Positions 1-8,609 of a DNA stretch of 48,746 nt are shown piece after piece. Source of the DNA: Qipengyuania citrea (GTDB taxonomy: Bacteria > Pseudomonadota > Alphaproteobacteria > Sphingomonadales > Sphingomonadaceae); contig NZ_WTYG01000005.1 of the NCBI RefSeq assembly GCF_009828015.1, positions 1 through 48,746 of the forward strand, written 5' to 3'. A model generated the notes under the pieces. That model was given only the letters and a program-made list of their open reading frames with translations. It did no database searches and was not told the DNA's origin. The number at the start of each line of letters is the position of its first letter. Position 1 is the stretch's first letter. Made by a program: the position numbers and the translations under genes.

Positions 1-70
1 TGACATGACCCCTAGCGTTCCTCCAGCTGGGATTAGAGTCGATCGGGTTTGTTGCGCATGGGTGCGGTTG

Positions 71-125
71 AAGCAATGAGCTGCGTGGCGGAGCCCGTCG
101 GGCGTAGCGACGCAGCTCATTGCTT
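71..125. repeat. 15-bp perfect hairpin inside the IS end
   Basis: Positions 71-85 (AAGCAATGAGCTGCG) are exactly complementary to 111-125, with a 25-base GC-rich loop. It lies just after the transposase stop codon on the minus strand and could act as a terminator or shield the element from outside transcription. There is no clear T-run, so the function is inferred only. Confidence 0.6.
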
Positions 126-129
126 ATTC

Positions 130-965
130 AGTTTGGCGACGAACGCCGCCGGGGTTGCGTAGCCAAGCGCTGAGTGTGGTCTCTCACGGTTGTAACCCTC
201 GATTCAGGCCGCGATCTCGCGCCGGACATGAGCAAGGGTGAGGAAGAGCGTCTCATTCAGCAGTTCATCGCGCATGCGGCCATTGAAGTTCTCGCAGAAG
301 CCGTTCTGCACAGACTTCCCTCGCGCGATGTAATGCCATTCCACGCTGATCTTCCGCACCATGCCAGCACCGCGTTGCTGGTCAGCTCGATACCGTTATC
401 GCTGACGATCATCCCAGGCTTGCCGCGCCCGGCGATCAGATCCGCCAGCTCGCGCACGACGCTGCGATTAGAGACCCTATGTATCCGGCACCGCTCGCAG
501 GCACTTTCTAGGCATATCATCGGCGATACTGGGCACGCGGAACCGGCGCCCAGACGCCATCTGATCATGCACAAAGTCCAGGTTCCAGCGCCGGTTCGGC
601 AGAGCCAGGATCGGAGCCGGCGCTTTGGTCCCGACAGCGCGTTTGCGACTGCGTCGCCAGCCCTTCCTCCTGATGATGCACTGGGTCTTCTTGCGGTTGA
701 CCATCACGCCCTCCCGGCGCAGCAGGATGTGCAGACGGCGATAGCCGAACCGACAACGCTGGTTGACCAGTTCGCGCAGCTTCTCACGAAGCGCGGCGTC
801 ATTCTCCGGCGTGGAACGGTAGCACATGCTCTTGCAATCAGCGCCAATGATCCGGCACGCCCGCCGCTCGCTCATCTCATGGCGGTCCTGAAGATGAACC
901 ATAGTTTCCCGCTTCCCGCCGAGCACTAGAATTGCTTTGCCACCAAGTCCTTTGAGGCAAACCAA
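130..965 (-). pseudogene. IS3-family transposase OrfB, frameshifted
   Basis: This would be the DDE integrase (OrfB) of an IS3-type element. The first frame (965-477) holds the HTH-like start and the WNLDFVHD catalytic Asp region. The second (about 574-350) holds ELADLIAGRGKPGMIVSDNG with the second Asp. A third frame resumes at WHYIARGK and runs through NGRMRDELLNETLF to the RPHSALGY terminus near 130. At least two frameshifts separate these pieces. In the third frame a TGA stands where relatives usually have the Trp of AAWI(E/D). It is inactive and probably old. Confidence 0.85.
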
Positions 966-1135
966 TCGAGCATCGCATCCGCCAACAACCGCTTCAGCTT
1001 CGCGTTCTCGCTCTCAAGCGCTCACACACGTCGACACTCGGTAACCTCTAGCCCGCCATACTTCGACTTCCAAATGTAGATAGTCACTTCCGACATCCCG
1101 TGTCGATGAGCCAGGTCAGCTCGCTCCCAATCGCA
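966..1135 (-). pseudogene. IS3-family OrfA remnant
   Basis: The minus strand reads a helix-turn-helix piece (ADLAHRHGMSEVTIYIWKSK, then YGGLEV) followed by the leucine-zipper-like ALESENAKLKRLLADAML. An in-frame TGA interrupts the two halves. This matches the OrfA of IS3-type elements. Its 5' end is missing or degenerate between here and the putative terminal repeat. Confidence 0.7.
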
Positions 1136-1157
1136 GGAAAATCAAAGGGACACGTCA

Positions 1158-1529
1158 CAACACAACGACTAAGGCAGCACGTCAAGCGATACAGCCTAGT
1201 TAAGCGAGCTTTTGTACGTTGTTCTGGTACTATGGGTGCGACTAGAAGCCCGGTACCAAACGAAATCGGCTGACCTCCACCTTTGATTTGTCGAGTGGGT
1301 CGGAGATCGCCAGATGCTCATAACTGCCCGGCGATGCACATCGGCGTCGACACCTTTCATTGCCGCCCCAAGTCCCTATAGGGCCTCTCACCTTGCCCGG
1401 CTAACTGCAGAGCGCAGCGAGCTGAGTGGCTTTGCGACAGATCCGAACCATCAACCGCGGGACAAAGGTCCAGAGGATTACTTTCCACATAAGCGCTAAG
1501 TAAATAAAGTAAGTTCCCGCCCGAATGCC
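1158..1529. other. Intergenic stretch without a supported gene
   Basis: Between the IS relic and the end of the sugar dehydrogenase I see no convincing gene. A 61-codon open frame at 1314-1499 (+) has no recognisable motif, no clear ribosome binding site and atypical composition. It is most likely chance. Confidence 0.5.
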
Positions 1530-2837
1530 TTACAGTCGCAAATCAGAAAAACCCTCATCTACCAGATATTTCAGATCATAAATTACCCGGTTCGTCCGAC
1601 AGAACGTTGAAATTCGTTCCGCGCCAAGCGCCTTAAACTCTCTATGGGCAACAGCCAGTACTACACCGTCGTAAATATTTTCGCCGGGCGAGTCGATTAA
1701 ATCCAAGCCATACACAGACTTTGCCTCAAAAGGATCAGCGAGTGGGTCGAAAACGTCAACACATACGCCGAAGGAGGCGAGCTCATTGATTACGTCGACG
1801 ACCCGTGTATTTCTAAGGTCCGGGCAATTTTCTTTAAAGGACAACCCCATTACTAAAACCCGGCTACCATTAACCTGAATGCGCTTTTGTAGCATCGCTT
1901 TAATCATTTGGCCGGCTATATAAGTTCCCATCCCATCGTTCAGTCGGCGGCCGGCCAGAATTATGTCAGGATGGTAGCCAATCTCCTCAGCTTTATGAGT
2001 TAGGTAGTATGGATCTACTCCGATGCAATGCCCGCCCACCAAACCGGGGCGAAACGATAAGAAATTCCATTTCGTTCCTGCTGCTTGTAGCACCGCCTCA
2101 GTATCGATTCCCAAACGATTAAATATAATAGATAGCTCGTTAATCAATGCTATGTTGACATCGCGTTGTGTATTCTCAATTACTTTGGCGGCTTCAGCTA
2201 CTCGTATCGATTCGGCAGGGTATGTTCCTGCAGTAATAATTGATTTATAAAGATTGTCGACTAACGTTGCGACGTTATCTGTCGATCCAGAAGTCACTTT
2301 GCGAATGTCAGGTAGGCGATGCTCTCTGTCGCCAGGATTGATCCTCTCCGGGCTATAGCCGCAGAAAAAGTCATAGTTATAGGTCAGGCCTGAACATTGT
2401 TCGAGAACTGGAACGCACTCTTCCTCTGTCGCGCCAGGATAAACTGTAGATTCATAAATAACGACGTCCCCTCGTTTAAGAAACCTGCCAACAGTTTTCG
2501 ATGCGTTTAATAGCGGTGAAAGATCAGGACGCCGATGCACGTCTATTGGCGTTGGAACCGTGATAATGTAGATATTACATTGAGCTAGCTCCGTCGGATC
2601 AGTTGAAAAGTGAAGCCCCTTTGCTGCTGCGAGTTCATTCGCATCAGTTTCAAGCGTCACGTCTCGACCTCGTTGCAATGCCTCTATTCGAGCCTCATTG
2701 ATGTCAAAACCCAAAACTTCCCGTTTACGAGCAAATTCAACCGCTAGTGGGAGGCCAACGTAGCCCAATCCTATCACAGCGATCCTTAAGTGTTCAAATG
2801 AAGGAAGTGTCGCTACACCAAGCATTTCTGATTTCAT
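1530..2837 (-). CDS. tviB: Nucleotide-sugar dehydrogenase, VipA/TviB (UDP-GlcNAc 6-dehydrogenase) type
   Basis: 435 aa. It should oxidise the C6 hydroxyl of a UDP-(N-acetyl)hexosamine to a uronic acid with two NAD+, feeding surface-polysaccharide synthesis in the cytoplasm. It shows the N-terminal Rossmann motif [10 protein letters not shown], the central substrate-binding helix region ([16 protein letters not shown]), the catalytic cysteine in [12 protein letters not shown] and the C-terminal UDP-binding domain ([18 protein letters not shown]). The start at 2837 is chosen because ATGA overlaps the epimerase stop; a longer start at 2861 is possible. Base composition is clearly AT-richer than the genes from 4500 onward, suggesting transfer. 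Substrate (GlcNAc rather than Glc) is inferred from overall resemblance to VipA/TviB. Confidence 0.88.
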   Translation of the reverse strand: MKSEMLGVATLPSFEHLRIAVIGLGYVGLPLAVEFARKREVLGFDINEARIEALQRGRDVTLETDANELAAAKGLHFSTDPTELAQCNIYIITVPTPIDVHRRPDLSPLLNASKTVGRFLKRGDVVIYESTVYPGATEEECVPVLEQCSGLTYNYDFFCGYSPERINPGDREHRLPDIRKVTSGSTDNVATLVDNLYKSIITAGTYPAESIRVAEAAKVIENTQRDVNIALINELSIIFNRLGIDTEAVLQAAGTKWNFLSFRPGLVGGHCIGVDPYYLTHKAEEIGYHPDIILAGRRLNDGMGTYIAGQMIKAMLQKRIQVNGSRVLVMGLSFKENCPDLRNTRVVDVINELASFGVCVDVFDPLADPFEAKSVYGLDLIDSPGENIYDGVVLAVAHREFKALGAERISTFCRTNRVIYDLKYLVDEGFSDLRL

Positions 2838-3850
2838 TTTCCCGAATACTCCCGAAACCATGCTACAAAATCGGTGATGCCGGTGCGAAAATCCGTTCTA
2901 GGGCGATAGCCAGTCAGCTGTTCAAGCAACGAAGCATTAGCCCAAGTTGCCGGGACGTCGCCCCGCTGCATCGGCAGATAATTACGCTCTGCCTTGAAGC
3001 CCAATACTGCTTCGATTGCTTCGATAAAATCGAGTAGTCGGACTTTGTCATTGTTACCTATGTTGACAATGCGAAATGGCGCGACGGGGCTCAACGAATC
3101 GCCCGGCACAATGTCTGAATGGGCCGCCGGTCGCTCGGGTGCGGTGTCAATCAGCAAGCGGATCGCGCGAACCAGATCGTTGACATGTGTAAAATCCCGA
3201 TACATGTCTCCATGGTTGTAGATATCGATGGGTTTACCATCGAGCATAGCATCAACGAATTTATAAAGTGCCAGATCTGGGCGGCCCCAAGGGCCATACA
3301 CCGTGAAAAATCGAAACATAGTTGTCGGCAAGTTCCACAGGTGAGCATACGCGTGCGCCATGGATTCATTGGCCTTCTTGGTCGCCGCGTAAATCGTCAA
3401 TTGGGTGTCAGCCTTTTCAGTTTCGACGAACGGCATCTCTTCGTTCGCGCCGTAAACTGAGGAAGTGGAAGCCATCAGTAGATGCTGGACCTTGAGCCTG
3501 CGGGCGGCTTCCATCACATTGAAAGTGCCAACAACATTGCTGTCGAGATAGGCGCGTGGATTTTCGAGACTATAACGAACGCCAGCCTGCGCAGCTAGGT
3601 GGACGATGACATCTGGCGCGAATGCATCTATCGTCGCGTCGAGCAAACCCTGATCCTCAAGCATGCCCTCGGTCGCCATAAAGGCAGGGTCCTCGCAGAG
3701 GCGGCGGTGACGCTCCCGTTTCAGCTGAACATCATAATAATCTGTCATCCCGTCATAACCGGCAACGACAAAGCCCTCGGACAGCAGCAGCTTGGCGAGG
3801 TGAAAGCCGATAAACCCGGCTGTACCACTTATGAACACTTTGCTTGGCAA
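2834..3850 (-). CDS. NAD-dependent epimerase, UDP-glucuronate 4-epimerase type
   Basis: 338 aa, extended short-chain dehydrogenase. It should invert C4 of a UDP-uronic acid, acting with the dehydrogenase downstream to give a galacturonic-type precursor. Visible motifs are the NAD-binding [12 protein letters not shown] at residues 8-19, the serine-rich STSSVYG segment, catalytic Tyr and Lys in [10 protein letters not shown], and [16 protein letters not shown] typical of glucuronate epimerases. Its stop overlaps the next start by four bases (ATGA), so the two genes form one unit. Only these two polysaccharide genes remain here. The rest of any locus may have lain beyond the IS relic. Confidence 0.88.
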   Translation of the reverse strand: MPSKVFISGTAGFIGFHLAKLLLSEGFVVAGYDGMTDYYDVQLKRERHRRLCEDPAFMATEGMLEDQGLLDATIDAFAPDVIVHLAAQAGVRYSLENPRAYLDSNVVGTFNVMEAARRLKVQHLLMASTSSVYGANEEMPFVETEKADTQLTIYAATKKANESMAHAYAHLWNLPTTMFRFFTVYGPWGRPDLALYKFVDAMLDGKPIDIYNHGDMYRDFTHVNDLVRAIRLLIDTAPERPAAHSDIVPGDSLSPVAPFRIVNIGNNDKVRLLDFIEAIEAVLGFKAERNYLPMQRGDVPATWANASLLEQLTGYRPRTDFRTGITDFVAWFREYSGK

Positions 3851-4214
3851 GAAGGTCCCCTAGGATTACTCGGCTTCAGTGCGAGTCAGTCACCCAGAGC
3901 GCTTGGCGCGCACAAGGGACGATTGCAAGCATCAGATGAAAGCAATTTGTTTGCCCGTTGGGAGGAACGAAAATGTGGCCACGGACCAGCAGCGTGGGGA
4001 TCACTCGACTGTCACCGCATTGGCGGGAATGCGAGGCTGATAGACGGCTGTCCTTGGCGCAGACTACGTGATAGGCCTACAATATCAACCGTATCGCATA
4101 GACCAGCGCACGTTGACCAGCGACACGTTGAGCGGTTAGCCACTGGGCATCTCGATGATGGCGATGCAGACCGCGCCCGCTGCTGCCAGTCTATCAGCGT
4201 CCGAGACCAGCGCG
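3851..4214. other. Intergenic region upstream of the epimerase
   Basis: No supported gene. It must hold the promoter for the minus-strand epimerase/dehydrogenase pair. I cannot single out a convincing promoter or JUMPstart-like element. Open frames across it on both strands look like shadows. Confidence 0.4.
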
Positions 4215-4495
4215 TGCCGTCGCGCGCGCGGAATTCGTTCGCGACATTGAAATCGACCGGTGCGCGAGCGATCTGTTCGAACCAGTATTTGGCGACCATG
4301 CGGTCTAAAAGGCGGTGCGCGATGCGACTATGGCTACCCGGCGGATCTTCGAGATGTCGAAATCGAAAAGCGGCAACGCGATCGGATTGTCCGACTGGGG
4401 CAGGTAGGAGCGCAGCGTCGGCGCGACCACGGTCGGCTGCTCGAAGATTTCCTCCTGCATGAAGTCGCGGCAATCGCCCTTGCGGTCCCGGCCTC
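4215..4495 (-). pseudogene. glmS: Relic of glmS (glucosamine-6-phosphate synthase, SIS domain)
   Basis: The minus strand spells, in two frames, a decayed stretch of GlmS between the glutaminase and the first sugar-isomerase domain. The segments DFMQEEIFEQPTVV, SYLPQSDNPIALP and RRVAIVAS lie in one frame, and MVAKYWFEQIARAPVDFNVA followed by NEFRARD lies in another. They correspond to the well-conserved FMQKEIFEQP ... VAKYWLEQ ... DVASEFRYR region. The frameshift falls near 4305-4330 and the rest of the gene is absent. It begins just after the transporter's stop codon. A functional glmS must exist elsewhere in the genome. Confidence 0.75.
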
Positions 4496-4504
4496 CCGCC
4501 GTGT

Positions 4505-5230
4505 TCAGCGCTTGCTGGATGCAAAAGGCGAGAAGTCGGTATCGGTGTCGAACAGCTCGACCCCTTCGGCGCGTTTGAGCGCGCCGACCGCGGCATAGGT
4601 GACTGGGGTCAGCAGCGCCTCCCACAGCGTCTTGATCGCCCATTGCGACAGCACGACCTGCCACAGCAGCTCGACTGGCCATCCGGCCAGGCCCCAGAAG
4701 GCCAGCGGGTAGAAGATCAGGCTGTCGAGACCCTGGCCGATCACCGTCGATCCGATCGTGCGCATCCACAGATGGCGCCCCTGCGTCCACACCTTCATCT
4801 TGGCGAGGACATAGCTGTTGGCGAATTCGCCAGCCCAGAAGGCGACCATCGACGCGAGTACGATCCGCCAGCTGTTGCCGAACACGAACTCGTAGGCTTC
4901 CTGTCCGGGCCAGCCCTCCGCCGGCGGCAACTGCACCACGACCCACGCCATGAAAGCCATGAAGAGCAATGCGGCAAAGCCCGTCCAGATGACCCGCCGT
5001 GCACGGGCATAGCCGTATACTTCGGTCAGGATGTCACCGATGATGTAGCTGACCGGGAAGAACAGCACCCCGGCGCCGAACGACCATTCGCCGATGACCG
5101 GCAATATGACGTAGCTCGGTTTCGATGCGCCGATTAGGTTCGACAGCAACAGGATGGTGACGAAGGCCGCCATCACCAGATCGTAATAGCGAAAATGCGG
5201 TGCGGGCGTATTCGTCGGAGCGTTTTCCAT
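4505..5230 (-). CDS. yhhQ: Queuosine precursor transporter, YhhQ family (DUF165)
   Basis: 241 aa inner-membrane protein with about six hydrophobic helices. The family imports queuosine precursors (preQ0/preQ1 or queuine) for tRNA wobble modification. Diagnostic stretches are FFPVSYIIGDILTEVYGYARAR, WRIVLASMVAFWAGEFANSY, and GSTVIGQGLDSLIFYPLAFW. ATG at 5230 (MENAPTNTP) is preferred. An in-frame GTG at 5272 would give 14 more residues but lies close to the tRNA gene. It is followed at once by the glmS relic. No other queuosine gene is visible in the window. Confidence 0.88.
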   Translation of the reverse strand: MENAPTNTPAPHFRYYDLVMAAFVTILLLSNLIGASKPSYVILPVIGEWSFGAGVLFFPVSYIIGDILTEVYGYARARRVIWTGFAALLFMAFMAWVVVQLPPAEGWPGQEAYEFVFGNSWRIVLASMVAFWAGEFANSYVLAKMKVWTQGRHLWMRTIGSTVIGQGLDSLIFYPLAFWGLAGWPVELLWQVVLSQWAIKTLWEALLTPVTYAAVGALKRAEGVELFDTDTDFSPFASSKR

Positions 5231-5291
5231 CGCAAACACGGTTAGTGCCGATTGGCCTGCCGTGAAAGGCACGTTATGGCAGCCCCGGAGC

Positions 5292-5368
5292 GCGCCCGTA
5301 GTTCAACTGGATAGAGCACGAGCCTTCTAAGCTTGGAGTTGCAGGTTCGAGTCCTGCCGGGCGCGCCA
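5292..5368 (+). tRNA. tRNA-Arg (anticodon TCT)
   Basis: 77 nt. Acceptor GCGCCCG pairs with CGGGCGC, then discriminator G and encoded CCA. Anticodon stem CGAGC/GCTTG closes the loop CTTCTAA, giving anticodon TCT. The T arm is GCAGG TTCGAGT CCTGC. It stands alone between the divergently transcribed transporter and the convergent Hpt gene. Confidence 0.97.
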
Positions 5369-5468
5369 ATTTCCCGAGAGGGAGACCTTGCGCCGTTCTT
5401 GCAGGATGGCGCTTGCGGTCGGATCGCAATCGATCTCCCGTCTATCCACTTACCGGGTCCCCTGCGCT

Positions 5469-5798
5469 TCAGGACGGTGGGGTTTCGCAACCTGCCAGGC
5501 GTGGCCGCAGCATTTCGAGCAGCTGGCGGGTTTCCTGCTGGTCTGCGGATTGCAGGAGGCGGCGTTCATCGACCCGGCACCGTTCGCCGAGGTCGGCTTC
5601 GCCGAAATAGGCGGCCACCCCGGTGACCTGGTGGAGAAGCTCGGCAATTTCCTGCTTCTGCTCAGCATCGATAGAGTGGCTGGCAAGAGCGGCATCGACC
5701 GCGTCCAGGCTGGCTTGTCGGCGCTGTTCGAACAGGGCGCGCAGTTCGGGATCCGTTTCCTCTTCGATCGGGTCGTCCACGGGCGGCCTACCTTTCAT
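5469..5798 (-). CDS. Free-standing Hpt (histidine phosphotransfer) domain-like protein
   Basis: 109 aa, all-helical. Residues 50-70 read ELLHQVTGVAAYFGEADLGE, with the putative phospho-accepting His56 in an HxxxGxxxxFG pattern. The C-terminal domain of the neighbouring hybrid kinase has the same pattern (LHVMAGIAKYFGDEELGQ). The two are evidently paralogues. It likely shuttles phosphate between the kinase receiver and another response regulator, or competes with the built-in Hpt. It lies about 150 bp downstream of the kinase on the same strand. Assignment rests on this similarity; no partner regulator is encoded nearby. Confidence 0.65.
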   Translation of the reverse strand: MKGRPPVDDPIEEETDPELRALFEQRRQASLDAVDAALASHSIDAEQKQEIAELLHQVTGVAAYFGEADLGERCRVDERRLLQSADQQETRQLLEMLRPRLAGCETPPS

Positions 5799-5947
5799 CG
5801 CCGGTTTCCTCCGTCATGCGCCTCCCGAGCGCTATTATCCCACCCGCGCGCTTGCCGGGCCGCGCACCGCAAAGTCTGCCTGCAAGTCTGCGGCTTGGCA
5901 ACGGCCGATCACCCCGCTTGCCGGAGTGCCCGCGCGCGGCTGATCGC

Positions 5948-8347
5948 TCAGGTGTCGAACCAGTGCCGCAGTTCGTCGAGAGCGCGACCGATATTCGCGT
6001 CGTCGGCGGCAAGCTTCAGATCCCGTTCGATCCGGCCTGCAAGCTGGCCGAGTTCTTCGTCACCGAAGTATTTGGCGATGCCGGCCATGACGTGGAGCTT
6101 GTCGCGCAGCAGGTCGCATTGCGCGGAACCAAGCATGTCCTCGCCCTCGAGCGCGGCAAGCTGGTTACGCAGTTCGAGCTTGCGCTGTTCGTACATGTTC
6201 CGGGCATCGTCCACATCCACCGAAAGGTCGGTTTCCGCCAACTCGCCGGATCCCGGCGTCGGTTTGGTGAGCCATTGTTCGAGACAGGGGCCAAGCCGTT
6301 CGGCCGAGATCGGCTTGGCGACATGGTCCTGCATGCCGGCTTCCATGCACAATTCGATATCGTCGGCATAGGCATTCGCGGTAACCGCGATGATCGGCAG
6401 TTCGCGCGGACCGACGCCATTCGCGCGGAGCGCGCGTGACGCTTCGAGCCCGTCCATGACCGGCATCTGCATGTCCATCAGCACGGCATCGAACGGTTGG
6501 CCCTGCGCCTTCGCCTCCATGACCTGCTGGACCGCCTGCTGACCGTCGTCGGCGACCTGCGTTTCCACTCCCAGGCGCGAGAGCATCGCGACGATGAGCT
6601 TCTGGTTTATTTCCGCGTCCTCCGCCAGCAGCACCCGCCGCCCGGCCAGCGCCGTGCGGTAGCTCGATGCCGAGTTGTCCTGTTTGGCGGCGGACTTCTG
6701 CGCAGGGCATTTCGCCAAGGGCAAGACAAGTTCGAAAGTCGACCCCTTGCCCGGCGTGCTCTCGGCGGTCAGCCGGCCGTCCATCAGTTCGGCGAGTTGG
6801 CGCGCAATCGCCAAGCCGAGCCCCGTGCCACCGCCCGAAGCGCTGGCCTTGCCCTTGCCGAAATTATCGAGCTGCGCGAATTCCTCGAAGATGTAGGCAA
6901 GCTGGTCGGGCGGCACGCCGATACCGGTATCGATCACCCGGAACACGATCTTGCCGTCTTTTTCGCAGGCCTCCACGCGCACCGATCCGCGCTCGGTGAA
7001 CTTGATTGCATTGCCGACGAGGTTGAGGACGATCTGGCGGATGCGCAACTTGTCGCCAATGCCTTCGGGCATGTCCGGGGGGACATCTATGTCGAGCTTG
7101 ATACCCTTGGCCTTGGCATTGGGTTCGAACAAGCGCGCGCTGCTGCGTACGATATGCCCGAAATCCACCGGTTCGCGGGTCAATTGCATCCGGCCGGCCT
7201 CGATCTTCGACAGGTCGAGCAATTCGTTCAGCAGGCGCAGCATGGCCTTGCCCGAATCCGAAATCATCCGCGCATAGTCGTGGTGCTCTTTCTCGAGCTC
7301 GCTTTCGAGCAGCAGATCGGCGAACCCGATCACGCCGTTCATCGGCGTGCGGATTTCATGGCTCATATTGGCCAGGAAATGTGCCTTGGCCTGCGAAGCA
7401 CGCTCGGCAATGTCGCGCGACTGGCGGAGTTGCTCTTCGGCCTCCACCGTTTCGGTGATATCCTTGAAAATGCCGAATACCGTGACGACTTCGCCTGTTG
7501 GGGCGGTTTCGGCATTGCCCAGGCTGGCCACATGGCGCAGCTCACCGTCGGGGCGCACGATACGGGCCTGGAATTCGAAATTGGCCCCTTCGGAAAACGC
7601 CTTGTCGACCATTTCCGAAACCCGCGCGCGATCTTCTTCACAGTAGAAGTCGAGACCGGAAGCCACGTCGGGGACGAAGTCCTTGTCCACGCCATGGATG
7701 CGATAGACCTGATCGGACCAGAACAGCGTGCCTTCCTGCACGTCGACCCGCCAGTGTCCGATATTGGCGCTCTCCTCTGCCATCTGGAGCAGGCGGTTGT
7801 TTTCGCGCAATTGCGCGTTGCGCTCGCTGTCGCGCAATTTCTGGCGTCGCCGTCCGCCGATATCGCGCACGACGCCCACGAAATCGCGTATCTCGCCATC
7901 GTCGCACCAGCGCGTCGTCATATGCGCTTCGAGCCACACGTAATGACCATCGGCATGCTTGTGGCGGTAAGTGGTCAGCGTCGACGAAACCTCGCCGTTG
8001 AACAGCTTTTCGCTGGCTTCCATGGTGAGCGCGCGGTCATCGGGGTGGATGGCGTTGATCGGCGAGAGGCCGATCATTTCCTCGGGCGTGAAACCCAGCA
8101 GCCACTTGCATGACGGGCTGACATAGCGGCGGACGCGATCGGGACCGATGGCCACGATCATGTCGGGCAGACCCTCGACGACTTCCTCGATCGTGGGGGC
8201 GGCAGGCTCGGTCTTGGCGGGCAGACCAGCGACGGCTTCGGTCTTGCCGCGGTTGCTGCTGCGTGCGGTACGCCACAGCGCCAGCAGCACGACCGAGACG
8301 GCACCGAGAGCGAAGCCGAGCAGACCCGATTGCAAATCCATGCTCAT
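5948..8347 (-). CDS. Hybrid sensor histidine kinase (TM-PAS-PAS-HisKA-HATPase-REC-Hpt)
   Basis: 799 aa. One N-terminal membrane helix (about residues 8-27) precedes two PAS/PAC modules (about 55-170 and 190-305). The HisKA H-box AHFLANMSHEIRTPMNG has the autophosphorylated His near 329. The ATPase domain shows the N-box NLVGNAIKFT and DTGIGVP. A receiver domain has Asp near 623 in VLMDMQMPVMDG, and a C-terminal Hpt has LHVMAGIAKYFG (His near 752). It therefore contains a whole phosphorelay. The short periplasmic part suggests cytoplasmic sensing by the PAS domains; ligand unknown. The terminal output regulator is not in this window. Confidence 0.93.
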   Translation of the reverse strand: MSMDLQSGLLGFALGAVSVVLLALWRTARSSNRGKTEAVAGLPAKTEPAAPTIEEVVEGLPDMIVAIGPDRVRRYVSPSCKWLLGFTPEEMIGLSPINAIHPDDRALTMEASEKLFNGEVSSTLTTYRHKHADGHYVWLEAHMTTRWCDDGEIRDFVGVVRDIGGRRRQKLRDSERNAQLRENNRLLQMAEESANIGHWRVDVQEGTLFWSDQVYRIHGVDKDFVPDVASGLDFYCEEDRARVSEMVDKAFSEGANFEFQARIVRPDGELRHVASLGNAETAPTGEVVTVFGIFKDITETVEAEEQLRQSRDIAERASQAKAHFLANMSHEIRTPMNGVIGFADLLLESELEKEHHDYARMISDSGKAMLRLLNELLDLSKIEAGRMQLTREPVDFGHIVRSSARLFEPNAKAKGIKLDIDVPPDMPEGIGDKLRIRQIVLNLVGNAIKFTERGSVRVEACEKDGKIVFRVIDTGIGVPPDQLAYIFEEFAQLDNFGKGKASASGGGTGLGLAIARQLAELMDGRLTAESTPGKGSTFELVLPLAKCPAQKSAAKQDNSASSYRTALAGRRVLLAEDAEINQKLIVAMLSRLGVETQVADDGQQAVQQVMEAKAQGQPFDAVLMDMQMPVMDGLEASRALRANGVGPRELPIIAVTANAYADDIELCMEAGMQDHVAKPISAERLGPCLEQWLTKPTPGSGELAETDLSVDVDDARNMYEQRKLELRNQLAALEGEDMLGSAQCDLLRDKLHVMAGIAKYFGDEELGQLAGRIERDLKLAADDANIGRALDELRHWFDT

Positions 8348-8609
8348 GTCTACGACGCCCGACCCCGAGTTTTGCGCACTATTGCTCCTGCGGTATGCAA
8401 GATAGCGGCTGTTGGTACAATCCCGCCGGAAAGAACCGAAAAGGCCGTCGAGAAATGGCGGGCACTATCAACAGGCTGTACATGACGGGCGCTTAAAAAA
8501 GCTTTGGGCCGCAATGTGGGAAACCCTGATGTTTTTCGCATAAAAGCGCTCTGGCCAGACGGGTCGCATTACGGATCGCCAGCCCGGGGGCCTGGTCGAT
8601 CCGGCGAGA
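8348..8609. other. Intergenic spacer
   Basis: No gene is supported. The stretch separates the NUDIX gene from the kinase gene, both on the minus strand, and must contain the kinase promoter. Confidence 0.4.

Larger units (their letters stand above)
1..1157 (-). mobile_element. Decayed IS3-family insertion sequence
   Basis: Minus-strand remnants of OrfA and OrfB of an IS3-type element occupy this stretch. The window begins TGACATGACCCC, and an imperfect inverted copy (TGACGTGTCCCT read on the minus strand, 9 of 12 matching) lies at 1146-1157. These two ends would make a 1157-bp element. Both reading frames are broken, so the copy cannot make its own transposase. The limits are inferred from the weak terminal repeats and the right-hand one could be chance. 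Confidence 0.7.

Noticed and set aside
174..929. Long plus-strand open frame at the left end
   Set aside because: It is the complement of the transposase relic, whose minus-strand translation gives clear IS3 motifs. The plus-strand product has none.
6497..8113. 538-codon plus-strand frame opposite the hybrid kinase
   Set aside because: It is a GC-rich antisense shadow of the kinase. The kinase frame has every catalytic box.
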